Origin: JACVRU01 sp040902725
GTDB taxonomy: Bacteria; Actinomycetota; Thermoleophilia; Gaiellales; Gaiellaceae
Assembly: GCA_040902725.1 (NCBI GenBank)
Contig: JBBDWU010000008.1
Location: forward strand, 1 to 47,401
Length of the DNA: 47,401 bases
Direction: 5' to 3'
Shown here: in pieces, positions 1-7,938 of the stretch
Layout of the letters: the number at the start of each line of letters is the position of its first letter
Numbering within the stretch: the stretch's first letter is position 1
The notes under the pieces: generated by a model
What the model saw: only the letters and a program-made list of their open reading frames with translations
Told to the model about the DNA's origin: nothing
Database searches by the model: none
Made by a program: the position numbers and the translations under genes

Positions 1-2019
1 CCCTCCCGCTTCCCGAACCTGCTCGTCAACGGCTCCGCCGGGATCGCCGTCGGCATGGCGACCAACATGCCGCCGCACCGGCTCACGGAGGTCGTCGACG
101 CCCTGGTGGCGCTGATCGACGATCCCGAGAGCTCGGTCGACACCCTGCACAAGCACATCAAGGGCCCCGACTTCCCGACCGGCGGCATCATCGTCGGGCG
201 CGCCGGCATCAGGGAGGCCTACCGCTCGGGCCGCGGGCGCATCGTCATGCGGGCCCGCGCGCACATCGAGGAGCTGCGCGGCGGGCGCACTGCCATCGTC
301 GTCAGCGAGCTCCCCTACGGCGTCAAGAAGGGCGGCGACGGCGGCGTCATCCGCAAGATCGCCGATCTCGTCCAGGAGAAGGTGCTGCCGGAGATCTCCG
401 ACCTGCAGGACCACTCCGACCGCACCGGCATGCGGATCCAGATCGAGCTCAAGCGGGACGCAATCCCCCAGGTCGTCCTCAACAAGCTCTTCAAGCACAC
501 CGCGCTCCAGCAGACCTTCGGCTACAACGCAGTCGCCCTCGTCGACGGCGTCCACCCGCGCACGCTGTCGCTGCTCGAGCTGCTGCGCGAGTACCTCCGC
601 TTCCAGCGCGAGGTCATCACCCGGCGTTCCAAGTACCAGCTGCGCCAGGCCGAGCGCCGCGCCCACGTCCTCGACGGCTACCTGAAGGCGCTCGACAACC
701 TCGACGCCATCATCGCGCTCATCCGCGGCGCGGCCGACGCCGACGAGGCGCGCACCGGCCTGATCGAGACCTTCGAGTTCTCGGAGATCCAGGCGCAGGC
801 GATCCTCGACCTCCGCCTGCGCGCGCTCACCGCGCTCGAGCGCAAGCGCGTCGAGGAGGAGCACGCCGACCTCCAGGAGCAGATCGCCGGGCTGCGCGCC
901 ATCCTCGGCGACGAGGCGCGCATCGACTCCGTGATCAAGGAGGAGCTGCTCGAGCTGCGCGCGACCTACGCCAAGGTCGACGACCGGCGCACCGAGATCA
1001 TGACCGCCGAGGAGGACTTCGAGCTCGAGGACCTGATCGCCGAGGAGGACATGGTGATCGCCATCACCCGCTCCGGCTACATCAAGCGGCTACCGGTCAC
1101 CTCCTACCGCGAGCAGCGGCGCGGCGGCATCGGCGTGATGGGCATGGAGCTCAAGGACGACGACTACATCGAGCACCTCTTCGTCGCCTCGACGCACGAC
1201 TACATCCTCTTCTTCACCAACGTCGGCAAGGTCTACCGCCTCAAGGTGCACGAGCTGCCGCTCGGCTCGCGGCAGTCCAAGGGCCGCGCGATCGTCAACC
1301 TGCTGCCGTTCCGGCAGGACGAGCAGGTGCGCGCCGTCGTCCAGACCCGCAACTTCGACGAGGCCAAGTACCTCCTCTTCGCAACCAAGAAGGGCGTGGT
1401 CAAGAAGACCGAGCTCCAGGCCTACAACACCCCGCTCAAGGCGGACGGGATCATCTCGATCAAGATGCGCGAGGGCGACGAGCTGATCGGCGTGCGGTAC
1501 GCCTCGGGCGACGACGAGGTTCTGCTCGTCTCGCGCAAGGGCATGGCGATCCGCTTCCACGAGCAGCAGGTGCGCCCGATGGGGCGCGACACCTCCGGCG
1601 TGCAGGGGATGCGGCTGCGGGCCGGCGACGAGGTGATCGCCGTCAACATCGCTGAGGACGACGCGGAGCTGCTAGTCGTCACCGACCAGGGCTACGGCAA
1701 GCGCACGCGCGTCTCCGAGTACCCGCGCAAGGGACGCGGCGGCCTGGGCGTCAAGACCGTCCAGCTGACCGAGGCGAAGGGGCAGCTCGCCGGCGCCCGC
1801 GTCGTCCGCGAGGGCTACCAGGTGATGCTGATCTCCACCGGCGGCACCGTGATCAAGATGCCCGTGAGCGGCATCCGCCGCGCCGGTCGCTCCACCCAGG
1901 GCGTGATCGTCATGCGGCTGCGCGGCGACGAGCAGGTGTCGGCGCTGGCCCCCGTCGTCGAGACCGAGAGCGACGACGAGACCGAGACGGGGGACGCGGT
2001 CGAGCCCGACCCCGAGTAA
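1..2019 (+). CDS. gyrA: DNA gyrase subunit A, 5'-truncated by the window edge
   Basis: This is the A subunit of DNA gyrase, which breaks and rejoins DNA to introduce negative supercoils together with GyrB. The reading frame is open from base 1 and begins inside the conserved segment FPNLLVNGSAGIAVGMATN, so the start codon and the catalytic tyrosine region lie upstream of the window. The rest of the breakage-reunion core and coiled coil are present. The C-terminal beta-pinwheel starts with a GyrA-box, QRRGGIG, at about 1114-1134. The box marks gyrase rather than topoisomerase IV, although its last basic position is replaced by Ile-Gly. Further pinwheel blades carry the repeated G(R/K)G motifs. 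The tail is acidic (rich in Glu and Asp), as in many gyrases. Transcription probably ends before the promoter at 2048-2076. Confidence 0.97.
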   Translation, partial: PSRFPNLLVNGSAGIAVGMATNMPPHRLTEVVDALVALIDDPESSVDTLHKHIKGPDFPTGGIIVGRAGIREAYRSGRGRIVMRARAHIEELRGGRTAIVVSELPYGVKKGGDGGVIRKIADLVQEKVLPEISDLQDHSDRTGMRIQIELKRDAIPQVVLNKLFKHTALQQTFGYNAVALVDGVHPRTLSLLELLREYLRFQREVITRRSKYQLRQAERRAHVLDGYLKALDNLDAIIALIRGAADADEARTGLIETFEFSEIQAQAILDLRLRALTALERKRVEEEHADLQEQIAGLRAILGDEARIDSVIKEELLELRATYAKVDDRRTEIMTAEEDFELEDLIAEEDMVIAITRSGYIKRLPVTSYREQRRGGIGVMGMELKDDDYIEHLFVASTHDYILFFTNVGKVYRLKVHELPLGSRQSKGRAIVNLLPFRQDEQVRAVVQTRNFDEAKYLLFATKKGVVKKTELQAYNTPLKADGIISIKMREGDELIGVRYASGDDEVLLVSRKGMAIRFHEQQVRPMGRDTSGVQGMRLRAGDEVIAVNIAEDDAELLVVTDQGYGKRTRVSEYPRKGRGGLGVKTVQLTEAKGQLAGARVVREGYQVMLISTGGTVIKMPVSGIRRAGRSTQGVIVMRLRGDEQVSALAPVVETESDDETETGDAVEPDPE

Positions 2020-2028
2020 GCTCCTTAA

Positions 2029-2059
2029 CGAGTTTGTAGTTGATCCCTTCACAAACTCG
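2029..2059. promoter_or_regulatory. 9-bp perfect inverted repeat, candidate operator
   Basis: CGAGTTTGT at 2029-2037 is mirrored exactly by ACAAACTCG at 2051-2059, with 13 bases between. The right arm covers most of the -35 hexamer of the promoter that follows, so a protein bound here would compete with RNA polymerase. The MerR-like product encoded just downstream is the obvious candidate (autoregulation). It could also fold as an RNA hairpin after gyrA, but no T-tract follows, so a classical terminator is less likely. Confidence 0.55.
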
Positions 2060-2076
2060 GTCAATGAGCGTATAAC
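2048..2076 (+). promoter_or_regulatory. sigma-70-type promoter for the MerR-like gene
   Basis: TTCACA (2048-2053) and TATAAC (2071-2076) are separated by exactly 17 bases; each matches five of six consensus positions. Transcription would start near 2083, leaving a leader of about 36 nt that ends with GGGGAG two bases before the ATG. This is the best -35/-10 pair seen in the window and sits in its most A+T-rich stretch. Confidence 0.65.
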
Positions 2077-2118
2077 TTGCAGTGAGGGGTCAGTTCTTGC
2101 GTTACGAAACGGGGAGCA

Positions 2119-2445
2119 ATGGCTGTCGGACGACAAGTAGACCTGCTGGAACCAATAAACCTCGCCGAGCATTTCGGCAAGGTCGAGCTCTACCTCGGGC
2201 AGGTCTGCCAGATCGCCGGGATCTCGAAGATGCAGCTCGACTACTGGACGAACAAGGCGCAGATCCCGACCAAGGGCAAGAAGCAGCGCATCTACGACAT
2301 CGAGGCGCTCGAGCTCGTCATGCTGATCAAGCAGGCCAAGGACAAGGGCCTCAACCTCGGCGCGGCGATCGACGCCGCCAAGGGCTATCGCGACCAGCAG
2401 CGGACGATCGACGAGTCCTTCGCGGACAGCGGCGCTAGCCTCTGA
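2119..2445 (+). CDS. MerR-family-like helix-turn-helix regulator
   Basis: A 108-residue protein with one winged helix-turn-helix of the MerR type. Residues about 28-80 include LGQVCQIAGISKMQLDYWT, the second-helix and YW pattern typical of the family, followed by a wing and a helix (DIEALELVMLIKQAKDKG). There is no long coiled coil or effector domain and no cysteine cluster, so it is not a metal sensor of the classic kind. The start is ATG at 2119 with GGGGAG at 2111-2116, a rather short spacing. It has its own promoter, and a palindrome overlaps the -35 element, which suggests self-repression (inference). Its 3' end overlaps convergent galT by 11 bp. Ligand and targets are unknown. Confidence 0.85.
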   Translation: MAVGRQVDLLEPINLAEHFGKVELYLGQVCQIAGISKMQLDYWTNKAQIPTKGKKQRIYDIEALELVMLIKQAKDKGLNLGAAIDAAKGYRDQQRTIDESFADSGASL

Positions 2446-3223
2446 GCCGCTCTGCCGCCTCTTCGGGCGGCAGCGAGTTGACGTAGACGCCCGCCCCGAG
2501 CTCCACGCCCGCGAGCACGCCGAGGCGCGGCAGCAGCTCGACGTGCCAGTCCCGCGAGTCATGCAGCCAGGCGTTCAGCGGCGTGCCCTCGCCCGCGGCC
2601 TTCTGTAGGCGCCGGACCCCCTCGCCGAGCAGCCCGAGCGCGGCGGGCAGACGCTCGTCCCGGAACGCGTCCGGGGCCTGCTCGGCTGGCGCGATGACGA
2701 GCTCGTACGGCAGCCGGCTCGCGTAGGGGCACGCGAGCACCAACCCGTCCCGCTCGGCGACGACGCTCCACCGCGCGCGGTCGACGCGATGCTGGGTCTC
2801 GGGCGTCGCCGCGGGGAGCCAGACGAGCTGCGAGTGCGTGTGCTCACGGCTCGCTCCCGCCTCGCGGCCCTCGTTGACGAGTGCGTGCAGGTAGCCCGCC
2901 GGCTCGGCCTCGCGGCGGAGCCGCCAGGCCTCGGCCACGAGCGCCAGCTCCTCGTCGTCGAGTTCGCCGACGGAGCGCGCGTGCCGGGGGACGTGCACCA
3001 CCACCTCCTGCCGCTCGAACGCGGGATAGAGGTTCGGGAAGACGCGGACCTGCCACGGGTCGCCGCCCAGCCGTAGGACCTCCGGGGGCGTCCGGTGCTC
3101 CTGGCCGGCGCAGAACGGGCAGGCGTCCTCGGGCACCTGTCCTCCCCCCGGCCGTGCCGCGCGCGCCGGCGCGACGGCCACGCGGCGGCCTGAGAGCGGA
3201 TCCTCGCGGAGCTCTGCGTTCAG
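2435..3223 (-). CDS. galT: galactose-1-phosphate uridylyltransferase-like (GalT/HIT superfamily)
   Basis: The product is related to GalT, which transfers UMP between UDP-glucose and galactose-1-phosphate. It shows the zinc-binding CPFC, the substrate segment FPNLYPAFE, and the active-site HTHSQ (HxHxQ of the family, the middle His being the nucleophile). At about 262 residues it is shorter than typical 330-350-residue GalT, so the exact substrate is uncertain. Conserved N-terminal sequence ELREDPLSGRRVAVAP lies upstream of the first GTG (3179-3181). The only start-like codon that includes it is CTG at 3221-3223, which forms a CTGA overlap with the slipin stop. No ATG, GTG or TTG occurs in frame upstream before the stop at about 3329-3331. 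It is the third gene of an nfeD-slipin-galT operon. Confidence 0.82.
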   Translation of the reverse strand: MNAELREDPLSGRRVAVAPARAARPGGGQVPEDACPFCAGQEHRTPPEVLRLGGDPWQVRVFPNLYPAFERQEVVVHVPRHARSVGELDDEELALVAEAWRLRREAEPAGYLHALVNEGREAGASREHTHSQLVWLPAATPETQHRVDRARWSVVAERDGLVLACPYASRLPYELVIAPAEQAPDAFRDERLPAALGLLGEGVRRLQKAAGEGTPLNAWLHDSRDWHVELLPRLGVLAGVELGAGVYVNSLPPEEAAERLRG

Positions 3224-3984
3224 GTCTTGTCGGAGCCGCGGTCCAGGAACGGCGTCAGCAGATCGATCGGCGCCGGGAAGACGATCGTCGTCGAGTTGGT
3301 GGCGCCGATCTCGAGCAGGGTCTGGAGGTAGCGGAGCTGGAGCGCCATCGGCTGCTCGGTCATGACCAGCGCGGCGTCCTTGAGCCGCTCGGCCGCCTGG
3401 AACTCGCCCTCGGCGTTGATCACCTTCGCGCGCCGCTCGCGCTCGGCCTCCGCCTGGCGTGCCATGGCCCGCTGCATGCTCGCCGGGATCTCGACGTCCT
3501 TCACCTCGACGATCGAGACCTTGACGCCCCAGGGCGCCGTCGCCTCGTCGATGATCTGCTGGAGGATCGCGTTGATCTTGTCGCGCTCGGAGAGCAGCTC
3601 GTCGAGGCTGTGCTGGCCGAGCACCGAGCGCAGAGTCGTCTGCGCGATCTGCGACGTCGCGACCATGAAGTTCTCGATCTGGACGATCGCCGCTTTCGGC
3701 TCGACGATGCGGAAGTAGGCGACCGCGTTCACGCGCACCGGGACGTTGTCCTTGGTGATGACCTCCTGCGGCGGCACGGTCAGCGTGATCGTTCGCAGGT
3801 CGACCTTTACCATCCGGTCGATGATCGGGATCAGGATGAAGAGGCCTGGTCCCTTCGGCTCGGGCAGCAGCCGGCCGAGGCGGAAGATCACGCCGCGCTC
3901 GTACTCGCGCGCCACCTTGATCGCCGAGAACAGGAAGAGGACGACGACCAGCGCGACAGCAATGACGACGTAGGCGACGGTCAT
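3220..3984 (-). CDS. slipin / stomatin-like SPFH-domain membrane protein
   Basis: A 254-residue stomatin-type protein. It has an N-terminal membrane hairpin or helix (TVAYVVIAVALVVVLFLFSA), then the SPFH domain starting around VAREYERGVIFRLGRL, and a charged coiled-coil region (QAEAERERRAKVINAEGE) that drives oligomerisation. Slipins organise membrane microdomains. Genes of this family are usually paired with nfeD, whose protease domain cleaves stomatin in Pyrococcus. Here the ATG overlaps the nfeD stop as TGATG. The minus-strand frame stays open upstream to 6246, but only the final 254 codons are the real gene. Confidence 0.93.
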   Translation of the reverse strand: MTVAYVVIAVALVVVLFLFSAIKVAREYERGVIFRLGRLLPEPKGPGLFILIPIIDRMVKVDLRTITLTVPPQEVITKDNVPVRVNAVAYFRIVEPKAAIVQIENFMVATSQIAQTTLRSVLGQHSLDELLSERDKINAILQQIIDEATAPWGVKVSIVEVKDVEIPASMQRAMARQAEAERERRAKVINAEGEFQAAERLKDAALVMTEQPMALQLRYLQTLLEIGATNSTTIVFPAPIDLLTPFLDRGSDKT

Positions 3985-5267
3985 CAGGGCGATCCTACTG
4001 GGCGCACGTCGAGCGTGAGCGAGTCGTCGACCGCGAGGATCTCGACCGCGTCGCCCGGTCTGAGCTCGGCGCCGTTCGCCGGGCGCGCCCGCCAGAGCTC
4101 TCCCTGCGCGAACACCTGCCCGCCCTGGCGGACGACACCGGTGGAGCCGACGAGGACGTGCCTCCCCACCTCGGCCGGCCGCCGCCGCGCCTGCATCGCC
4201 TTCCCGAGCGCGAACGCGGTCAGCAGCGCCATCGAGCCGGCGATGCCGACCGCGACCGCGAGCGAGACCTCGTAGAGCGGTCCCGCCGGGTCGAAGAGCA
4301 GCAGCGCCCCGAAGACGAACGAGGCGCCGCCCGCGAGCGTGAGCGCGCCGTGGCTCGTGACGAACAGGTCGGCGACGAAGAACCCGAGCGCGAGCAGCAT
4401 CAGCAGGACGCCGGCCCAGCTGATCGGCAGCACCTGGAGCCCGAAGAGGCCGAGGATGAGCGAGATCGAGCCCACCGCGCCGGGGAAGATGAGGCCCGGG
4501 CTGTAGAGCTCGAGCGTGATCCCGAGGATCCCGATCGACATCAGCAGGACGATCAGGTTCGGGTCGATCACCGTGTCGAGGATCCGCTTCCAGAGCGACA
4601 TCTCGACATTCACGATCTCGGCCCCCGCCGTCTGGAGGACGAGCCCCTTCGGCTGCGTCCGCCGGCCGTCGATCTCGTCGAGTAGGTCGGGCAGCGTCGG
4701 CGCCACGACGTCGATCACGTTGCGGTCGAGCGCCTCGCGGGCCGTCAGGTTCGAACCGACCCGGACGGCGAGCTCGGCCCAGGCGCCGTCGCGCCCGTGC
4801 TCCTCCGCGATCGCCCGGAGCGACTTCGCCGCGTCGTTGATCACCTTGCGCTTCAGGTCGGAGGGAATCTCGCCCCCGCCGACGGCGACCGGGGTCGACG
4901 AGCCGAGGTTCGACTGGGGCGCCATTCCCAGCGCGTCCGCAGCCTGGGCGATCCAGACGCCGGCCGAGGCAGCCCGCGCGCCAGTCGGCACGTAGACGAC
5001 GACGGGGATCTCGAGGCTCAGCTCGCGCTGGTAGATGTCGCGCATCGACTCGGACAGCCCGCCGGGTGTGTCGAGCACGATCACGGCCGCGTCGAAGCCC
5101 TCGCTCTCGGCGCGGTCGAGCTCGCCGACGACGTAATCCGCCGTCACGGGGTTGACGTCGTTGTCGAAGTGGATGGCGAGTACGCGCGGCCCCGATTCCG
5201 CCGCAAAGGCCGGTACTGCGACCGCAACGGCCAGGACCAGCGCAGGAATGAGGCGTAAGGATTTCAT
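3984..5267 (-). CDS. NfeD-type membrane-bound serine protease (ClpP class)
   Basis: A long NfeD homologue of 427 residues. Order: signal peptide (1-23, ending AFAAES), ClpP-like serine protease domain, four to five transmembrane segments (about 225-340), and a C-terminal OB-fold NfeD domain. The protease has the glycine-rich LDTPGG strand and Ser101 in ARAASAG. A basic stretch near 139-148 (LKRKVINDAAK) holds the probable catalytic lysine, as in Pyrococcus PH1510. I chose ATG 5267 because it begins a good signal peptide. A GTG 45 bases upstream would add a charged extension and lies before the most likely -10 (TACGCT at about 5298-5303, minus strand). It is translationally coupled to the slipin gene and divergent from the amidase gene. 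Confidence 0.92.
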   Translation of the reverse strand: MKSLRLIPALVLAVAVAVPAFAAESGPRVLAIHFDNDVNPVTADYVVGELDRAESEGFDAAVIVLDTPGGLSESMRDIYQRELSLEIPVVVYVPTGARAASAGVWIAQAADALGMAPQSNLGSSTPVAVGGGEIPSDLKRKVINDAAKSLRAIAEEHGRDGAWAELAVRVGSNLTAREALDRNVIDVVAPTLPDLLDEIDGRRTQPKGLVLQTAGAEIVNVEMSLWKRILDTVIDPNLIVLLMSIGILGITLELYSPGLIFPGAVGSISLILGLFGLQVLPISWAGVLLMLLALGFFVADLFVTSHGALTLAGGASFVFGALLLFDPAGPLYEVSLAVAVGIAGSMALLTAFALGKAMQARRRPAEVGRHVLVGSTGVVRQGGQVFAQGELWRARPANGAELRPGDAVEILAVDDSLTLDVRPVGSP

Positions 5268-5286
5268 TCGGGAAGGTGCGCGTCCC

Positions 5287-5315
5287 TTGAGCCAGAAGCG
5301 TACCGGCGGCACCCT
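5287..5315 (+). promoter_or_regulatory. probable promoter of the amidase gene
   Basis: TTGAGC (5287-5292), 17 bases, then CACCCT (5310-5315), followed by 7 bases to the ATG at 5323. The -10 is weak (only A2 and T6 conserved), but spacing fits a transcript that begins at or next to the start codon. Confidence 0.35.
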
Positions 5316-5322
5316 GACTGAG

Positions 5323-7383
5323 ATGAAGCTCGTTCGCGTAACCGCATTGCTGCTGCTTGCCTCGCCCGCGACCGCTCAGGCTGCGGCGCCGACACTGGTT
5401 GCCCGCGACGTGCCGTTGCAGGCGGAGCGCTCGCTCACGGAGACCGCCCCGCGCTTCACCATGGCCGGGCTCCACTGGCAGGGAGCCGGCAGCGTCGAGT
5501 TCCGGACGCGCGGGGTCGGGGGGCGCTGGAGCGGCTGGCGGCCGGCCGCGCCCGAGGACGACCGCCCCGACCGGGGCGGCTCCGAGCCCGTCGCCCCGTC
5601 CGGCTGGCGGATCGGCAACCCGTACTGGACGGGGCTCTCGGACCGGCTCGAGGTGCGAACGCGGGGCACGGTACGCCGGGTGCGCGCGTTCTACGTGTCG
5701 AGCCTGCCGGAGCGGGTCCCGCCGCGCACCGTGTCCGCCGCCGCCGCGCCAGCGATCGTGCCGCGGCTCTCCTGGGGCGCGAACGAGTCGATCCGGCGCG
5801 CGTCGCCGTCCTATGCGGACGCCGTCCGCTTGGCGATCGTCCACCACACGGCCGGCTCGAGCTCGTACACGCGCGCGGAGTCCGCCGCGATCGTCCGCGG
5901 GATTCTGATCTACCACGTGCAGGGAAACCGCTGGAACGACCTGGGTTACAACTTCCTCGTCGACAAGTACGGCCAGGTCTTCGAGGGCCGGTACGGCGGC
6001 ATGGAGCGCAACGTGATCGGCGCCCACGCGGAGGGCTTCAACACCGGCTCGGTGGGCGTGGCGGTGATCGGCACCTACGGGGCCGCGGGGATCAGCGCCG
6101 CGGCCCGCGAGGCGCTCGTGAGCCTGCTCGCCTGGCGGCTCGACGTCGCCCATGTCAATCCGCTCTCGACGCTCACCGCGATCTCGGGCGGGAACGAGCG
6201 CTTCCCGCGCGGCGTGCCGGTCTTCCTGCGCGCGGTGGCCGCGCACCGCGACACGGGCCTGACCGAGTGTCCGGGCGACGCGCTCTACGCGCAGCTCAAC
6301 GAGCTCGCCGGCGAGACGTCCCGCACCGGCCTGCCCAAGCTCTACGCGCCTGACGTGCGCGGCGCCGTCGGCGGCCCGGTTCGCTTCACGGCGCTGCTCT
6401 CGGCTGCGCTCCCGTGGACGGTGACGGTCACCGACGCCGCCGGCAACCGGATCGCGACCGGGACCGGGATGGGCCCGGGCGTCGACTGGACGTGGGACGC
6501 ATCCGCCGCCGCTCCGGGCACCTACTTCTGGGCGATCGAAGGCGGCGGCCGCCTGCTTCCGGCCAGCGGCACGGTGGGCGGCAAGGCGGCCGCGCTGGCG
6601 ATCTCACGCGCCGTGGCGAGCCCGGCAGTCGTCTCGCCCAACGGCGACGGCTACGCCGACACGACGACGATCTCGTACTTCCTGGCCGCGCCCGCCACGG
6701 TGAGCGCGACGGTGGCCGGCGCGACGCTCTTCTCGGAGTCGAAACCGGCGGGCGAGCACAACTTCGGCTTCGCCGGGGAAACGCTTCCCGACGGTGCTCA
6801 CACGATTCTCCTGCGCGCCAGGAACGGAACCGAGGTGACGGCGCAGGTGCCCGTCGTGGTCAACCGGACGCTCGGCTATGCGCGGGTCGAGTCGCCGCTC
6901 GTCTCGCCGAACGGCGACGGCCGGCTCGACTCGGTCCGCGCGACCTTCCTGCTCGGCGCCTCGGCCGACGTCCGCTTGCGCGTGCTGCGGGAGGGAAAGT
7001 GGGTGGCGAACGTCTTCAACGGGCCGCTGGCGGTCGGCGAGCAGACGCTCGCCTGGGACGGCCGTAAGCCGCACGGGCCGCTCAGGGACGGGGCCTACGA
7101 GCTCGAGCTGACGGCCACCAACGCGACGGGCGTCGTCTCCCAGCGCGTCCCGGTGCTGGTCGACACGCAGCCGCCGGCGGCCCGGCTGCTCTCGCTGACG
7201 CCGCTGCGGGTGCGCATCGGCGAGCCCGGCCGCCTGGTCGTCAAGGTGAACGCGACGTGGAGCACGATCGACCGGGCGAAGGCCGGCGTCGTCACGATTC
7301 CGAGCCCAGCCGTGCTCCGCTCGGTTCGGGTGGTCGTCCGCGATCTGGCCGGCAACGCGGCCGAGCCGCTCACGTACCCCTGA
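5323..7383 (+). CDS. secreted N-acetylmuramoyl-L-alanine amidase (PGRP domain) with FlgD-like Ig repeats
   Basis: A 686-residue exported protein that should cleave the amide bond between peptidoglycan glycan and stem peptide. It has a signal peptide (1-21), a Trp/Gly-rich N-terminal domain (about 40-125), and a PGRP/Amidase_2 domain (about 147-330). Zinc ligands are visible as VHHT (His174), AHRD (His308) and ECPGD (Cys316). After it come at least two FlgD/Ig-like beta domains; each opens with the repeat VSPNGDG and the second ends in a WDG(R)..DG.Y motif. Such domains often bind walls or partners. The ATG at 5323 gives the signal peptide; the longer upstream frame is not needed. The 3' end overlaps birA by 14 bp. 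Confidence 0.93.
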   Translation: MKLVRVTALLLLASPATAQAAAPTLVARDVPLQAERSLTETAPRFTMAGLHWQGAGSVEFRTRGVGGRWSGWRPAAPEDDRPDRGGSEPVAPSGWRIGNPYWTGLSDRLEVRTRGTVRRVRAFYVSSLPERVPPRTVSAAAAPAIVPRLSWGANESIRRASPSYADAVRLAIVHHTAGSSSYTRAESAAIVRGILIYHVQGNRWNDLGYNFLVDKYGQVFEGRYGGMERNVIGAHAEGFNTGSVGVAVIGTYGAAGISAAAREALVSLLAWRLDVAHVNPLSTLTAISGGNERFPRGVPVFLRAVAAHRDTGLTECPGDALYAQLNELAGETSRTGLPKLYAPDVRGAVGGPVRFTALLSAALPWTVTVTDAAGNRIATGTGMGPGVDWTWDASAAAPGTYFWAIEGGGRLLPASGTVGGKAAALAISRAVASPAVVSPNGDGYADTTTISYFLAAPATVSATVAGATLFSESKPAGEHNFGFAGETLPDGAHTILLRARNGTEVTAQVPVVVNRTLGYARVESPLVSPNGDGRLDSVRATFLLGASADVRLRVLREGKWVANVFNGPLAVGEQTLAWDGRKPHGPLRDGAYELELTATNATGVVSQRVPVLVDTQPPAARLLSLTPLRVRIGEPGRLVVKVNATWSTIDRAKAGVVTIPSPAVLRSVRVVVRDLAGNAAEPLTYP

Positions 7384-7918
7384 GCCATTCGTCGTAGCGC
7401 CGCTCGAGCGCCGCGAGGATGTCGGCCAGCAGCGCGGCGCGGTCGACCGGCGCGCCCCGCTCGAGCCTCAGCGACGTCGCCGGCAGGTGCTCGGGAGCCT
7501 CGTTCGCGTTGACGCCGATGCCGAGCACGACCACTCCCTCCCGGGCCTCTCCGAGCACGCCCGCCACCTTGCGGCCGCGCAGCAGGACGTCGTTCGGCTC
7601 CTTGAGCTGCGCGCCCGGCCCGATCGCCTCGGCGACGGCTTCGGCAGCGACGACTGTCAGCTCGGGCAGCCGCTCGACCGCGACTGGCGGCGCGAGTAGG
7701 AGGGAGAAGAGCAGGTTCGCGCCGGGGGAGTCCTCCCAGACCCGTCCGAGCCGCCCCCGGCCGGCCGTCTGGTGGCCCGCCGCGACGACCGCGCCCTCCG
7801 GGTCGCGGGCGCCCAGTTCGCGCTGCGTCGACGGGCACGACTCGAGGTAGCGGTAGGGCTGCCCGAAGCGGCCGCGCAGTAGCGGGACGACCCTCTCGGG
7901 CGCGAGCGAATCGGTCAC
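7370..7918 (-). CDS. birA: biotin--[acetyl-CoA-carboxylase] ligase
   Basis: Biotin protein ligase of the short class without a DNA-binding domain (182 residues). It activates biotin to biotinyl-AMP and attaches it to the carboxyl carrier of acetyl-CoA carboxylase; the carboxyltransferase genes accD and accA lie 7.5 kb away. Family motifs are CPSTQREL, GRGRLGRVW (the adenylate-binding GRGRxGRxW) and GIGVNAN. The usual KWPND motif reads KEPND, a Trp-to-Glu change next to the catalytic lysine. The GTG at 7916-7918 is chosen because it starts the domain directly (VTDSLAPERV) and has a TAGTCT -10 seven bases upstream. The frame extends 17 codons further but would cover the promoter. Confidence 0.9.
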   Translation of the reverse strand: MTDSLAPERVVPLLRGRFGQPYRYLESCPSTQRELGARDPEGAVVAAGHQTAGRGRLGRVWEDSPGANLLFSLLLAPPVAVERLPELTVVAAEAVAEAIGPGAQLKEPNDVLLRGRKVAGVLGEAREGVVVLGIGVNANEAPEHLPATSLRLERGAPVDRAALLADILAALERRYDEWLRGT

Positions 7919-7924
7919 GGCTCG

Positions 7925-7931
7925 TAGACTA
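7925..7931. promoter_or_regulatory. shared bidirectional -10 core for birA and the sigma gene
   Basis: The heptamer TAGACTA reads TAGACT on the plus strand (7925-7930), 8 bases before the sigma-factor GTG. On the minus strand it reads TAGTCT (7931-7926), 7 bases before the birA GTG. Only 20 bp separate the two start codons. Both transcripts would start at or within two bases of the start codon (leaderless), and the -35 regions would lie inside the opposite gene. Seen directly; promoter activity is inferred. Confidence 0.6.
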
Positions 7932-7938
7932 GGCCGCG

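Noticed and set aside
5268..5312. Upstream GTG start for nfeD
   Set aside because: It adds a charged 15-residue extension before a normal signal peptide and starts before the likely promoter.
3985..6246. Open minus-strand frame continuing upstream of the slipin gene (about 750 codons)
   Set aside because: It lies antisense to the amidase and out of frame within nfeD, is extremely Arg/Ala/Gly-rich and has no recognisable domain. The slipin start at 3984 is clear.
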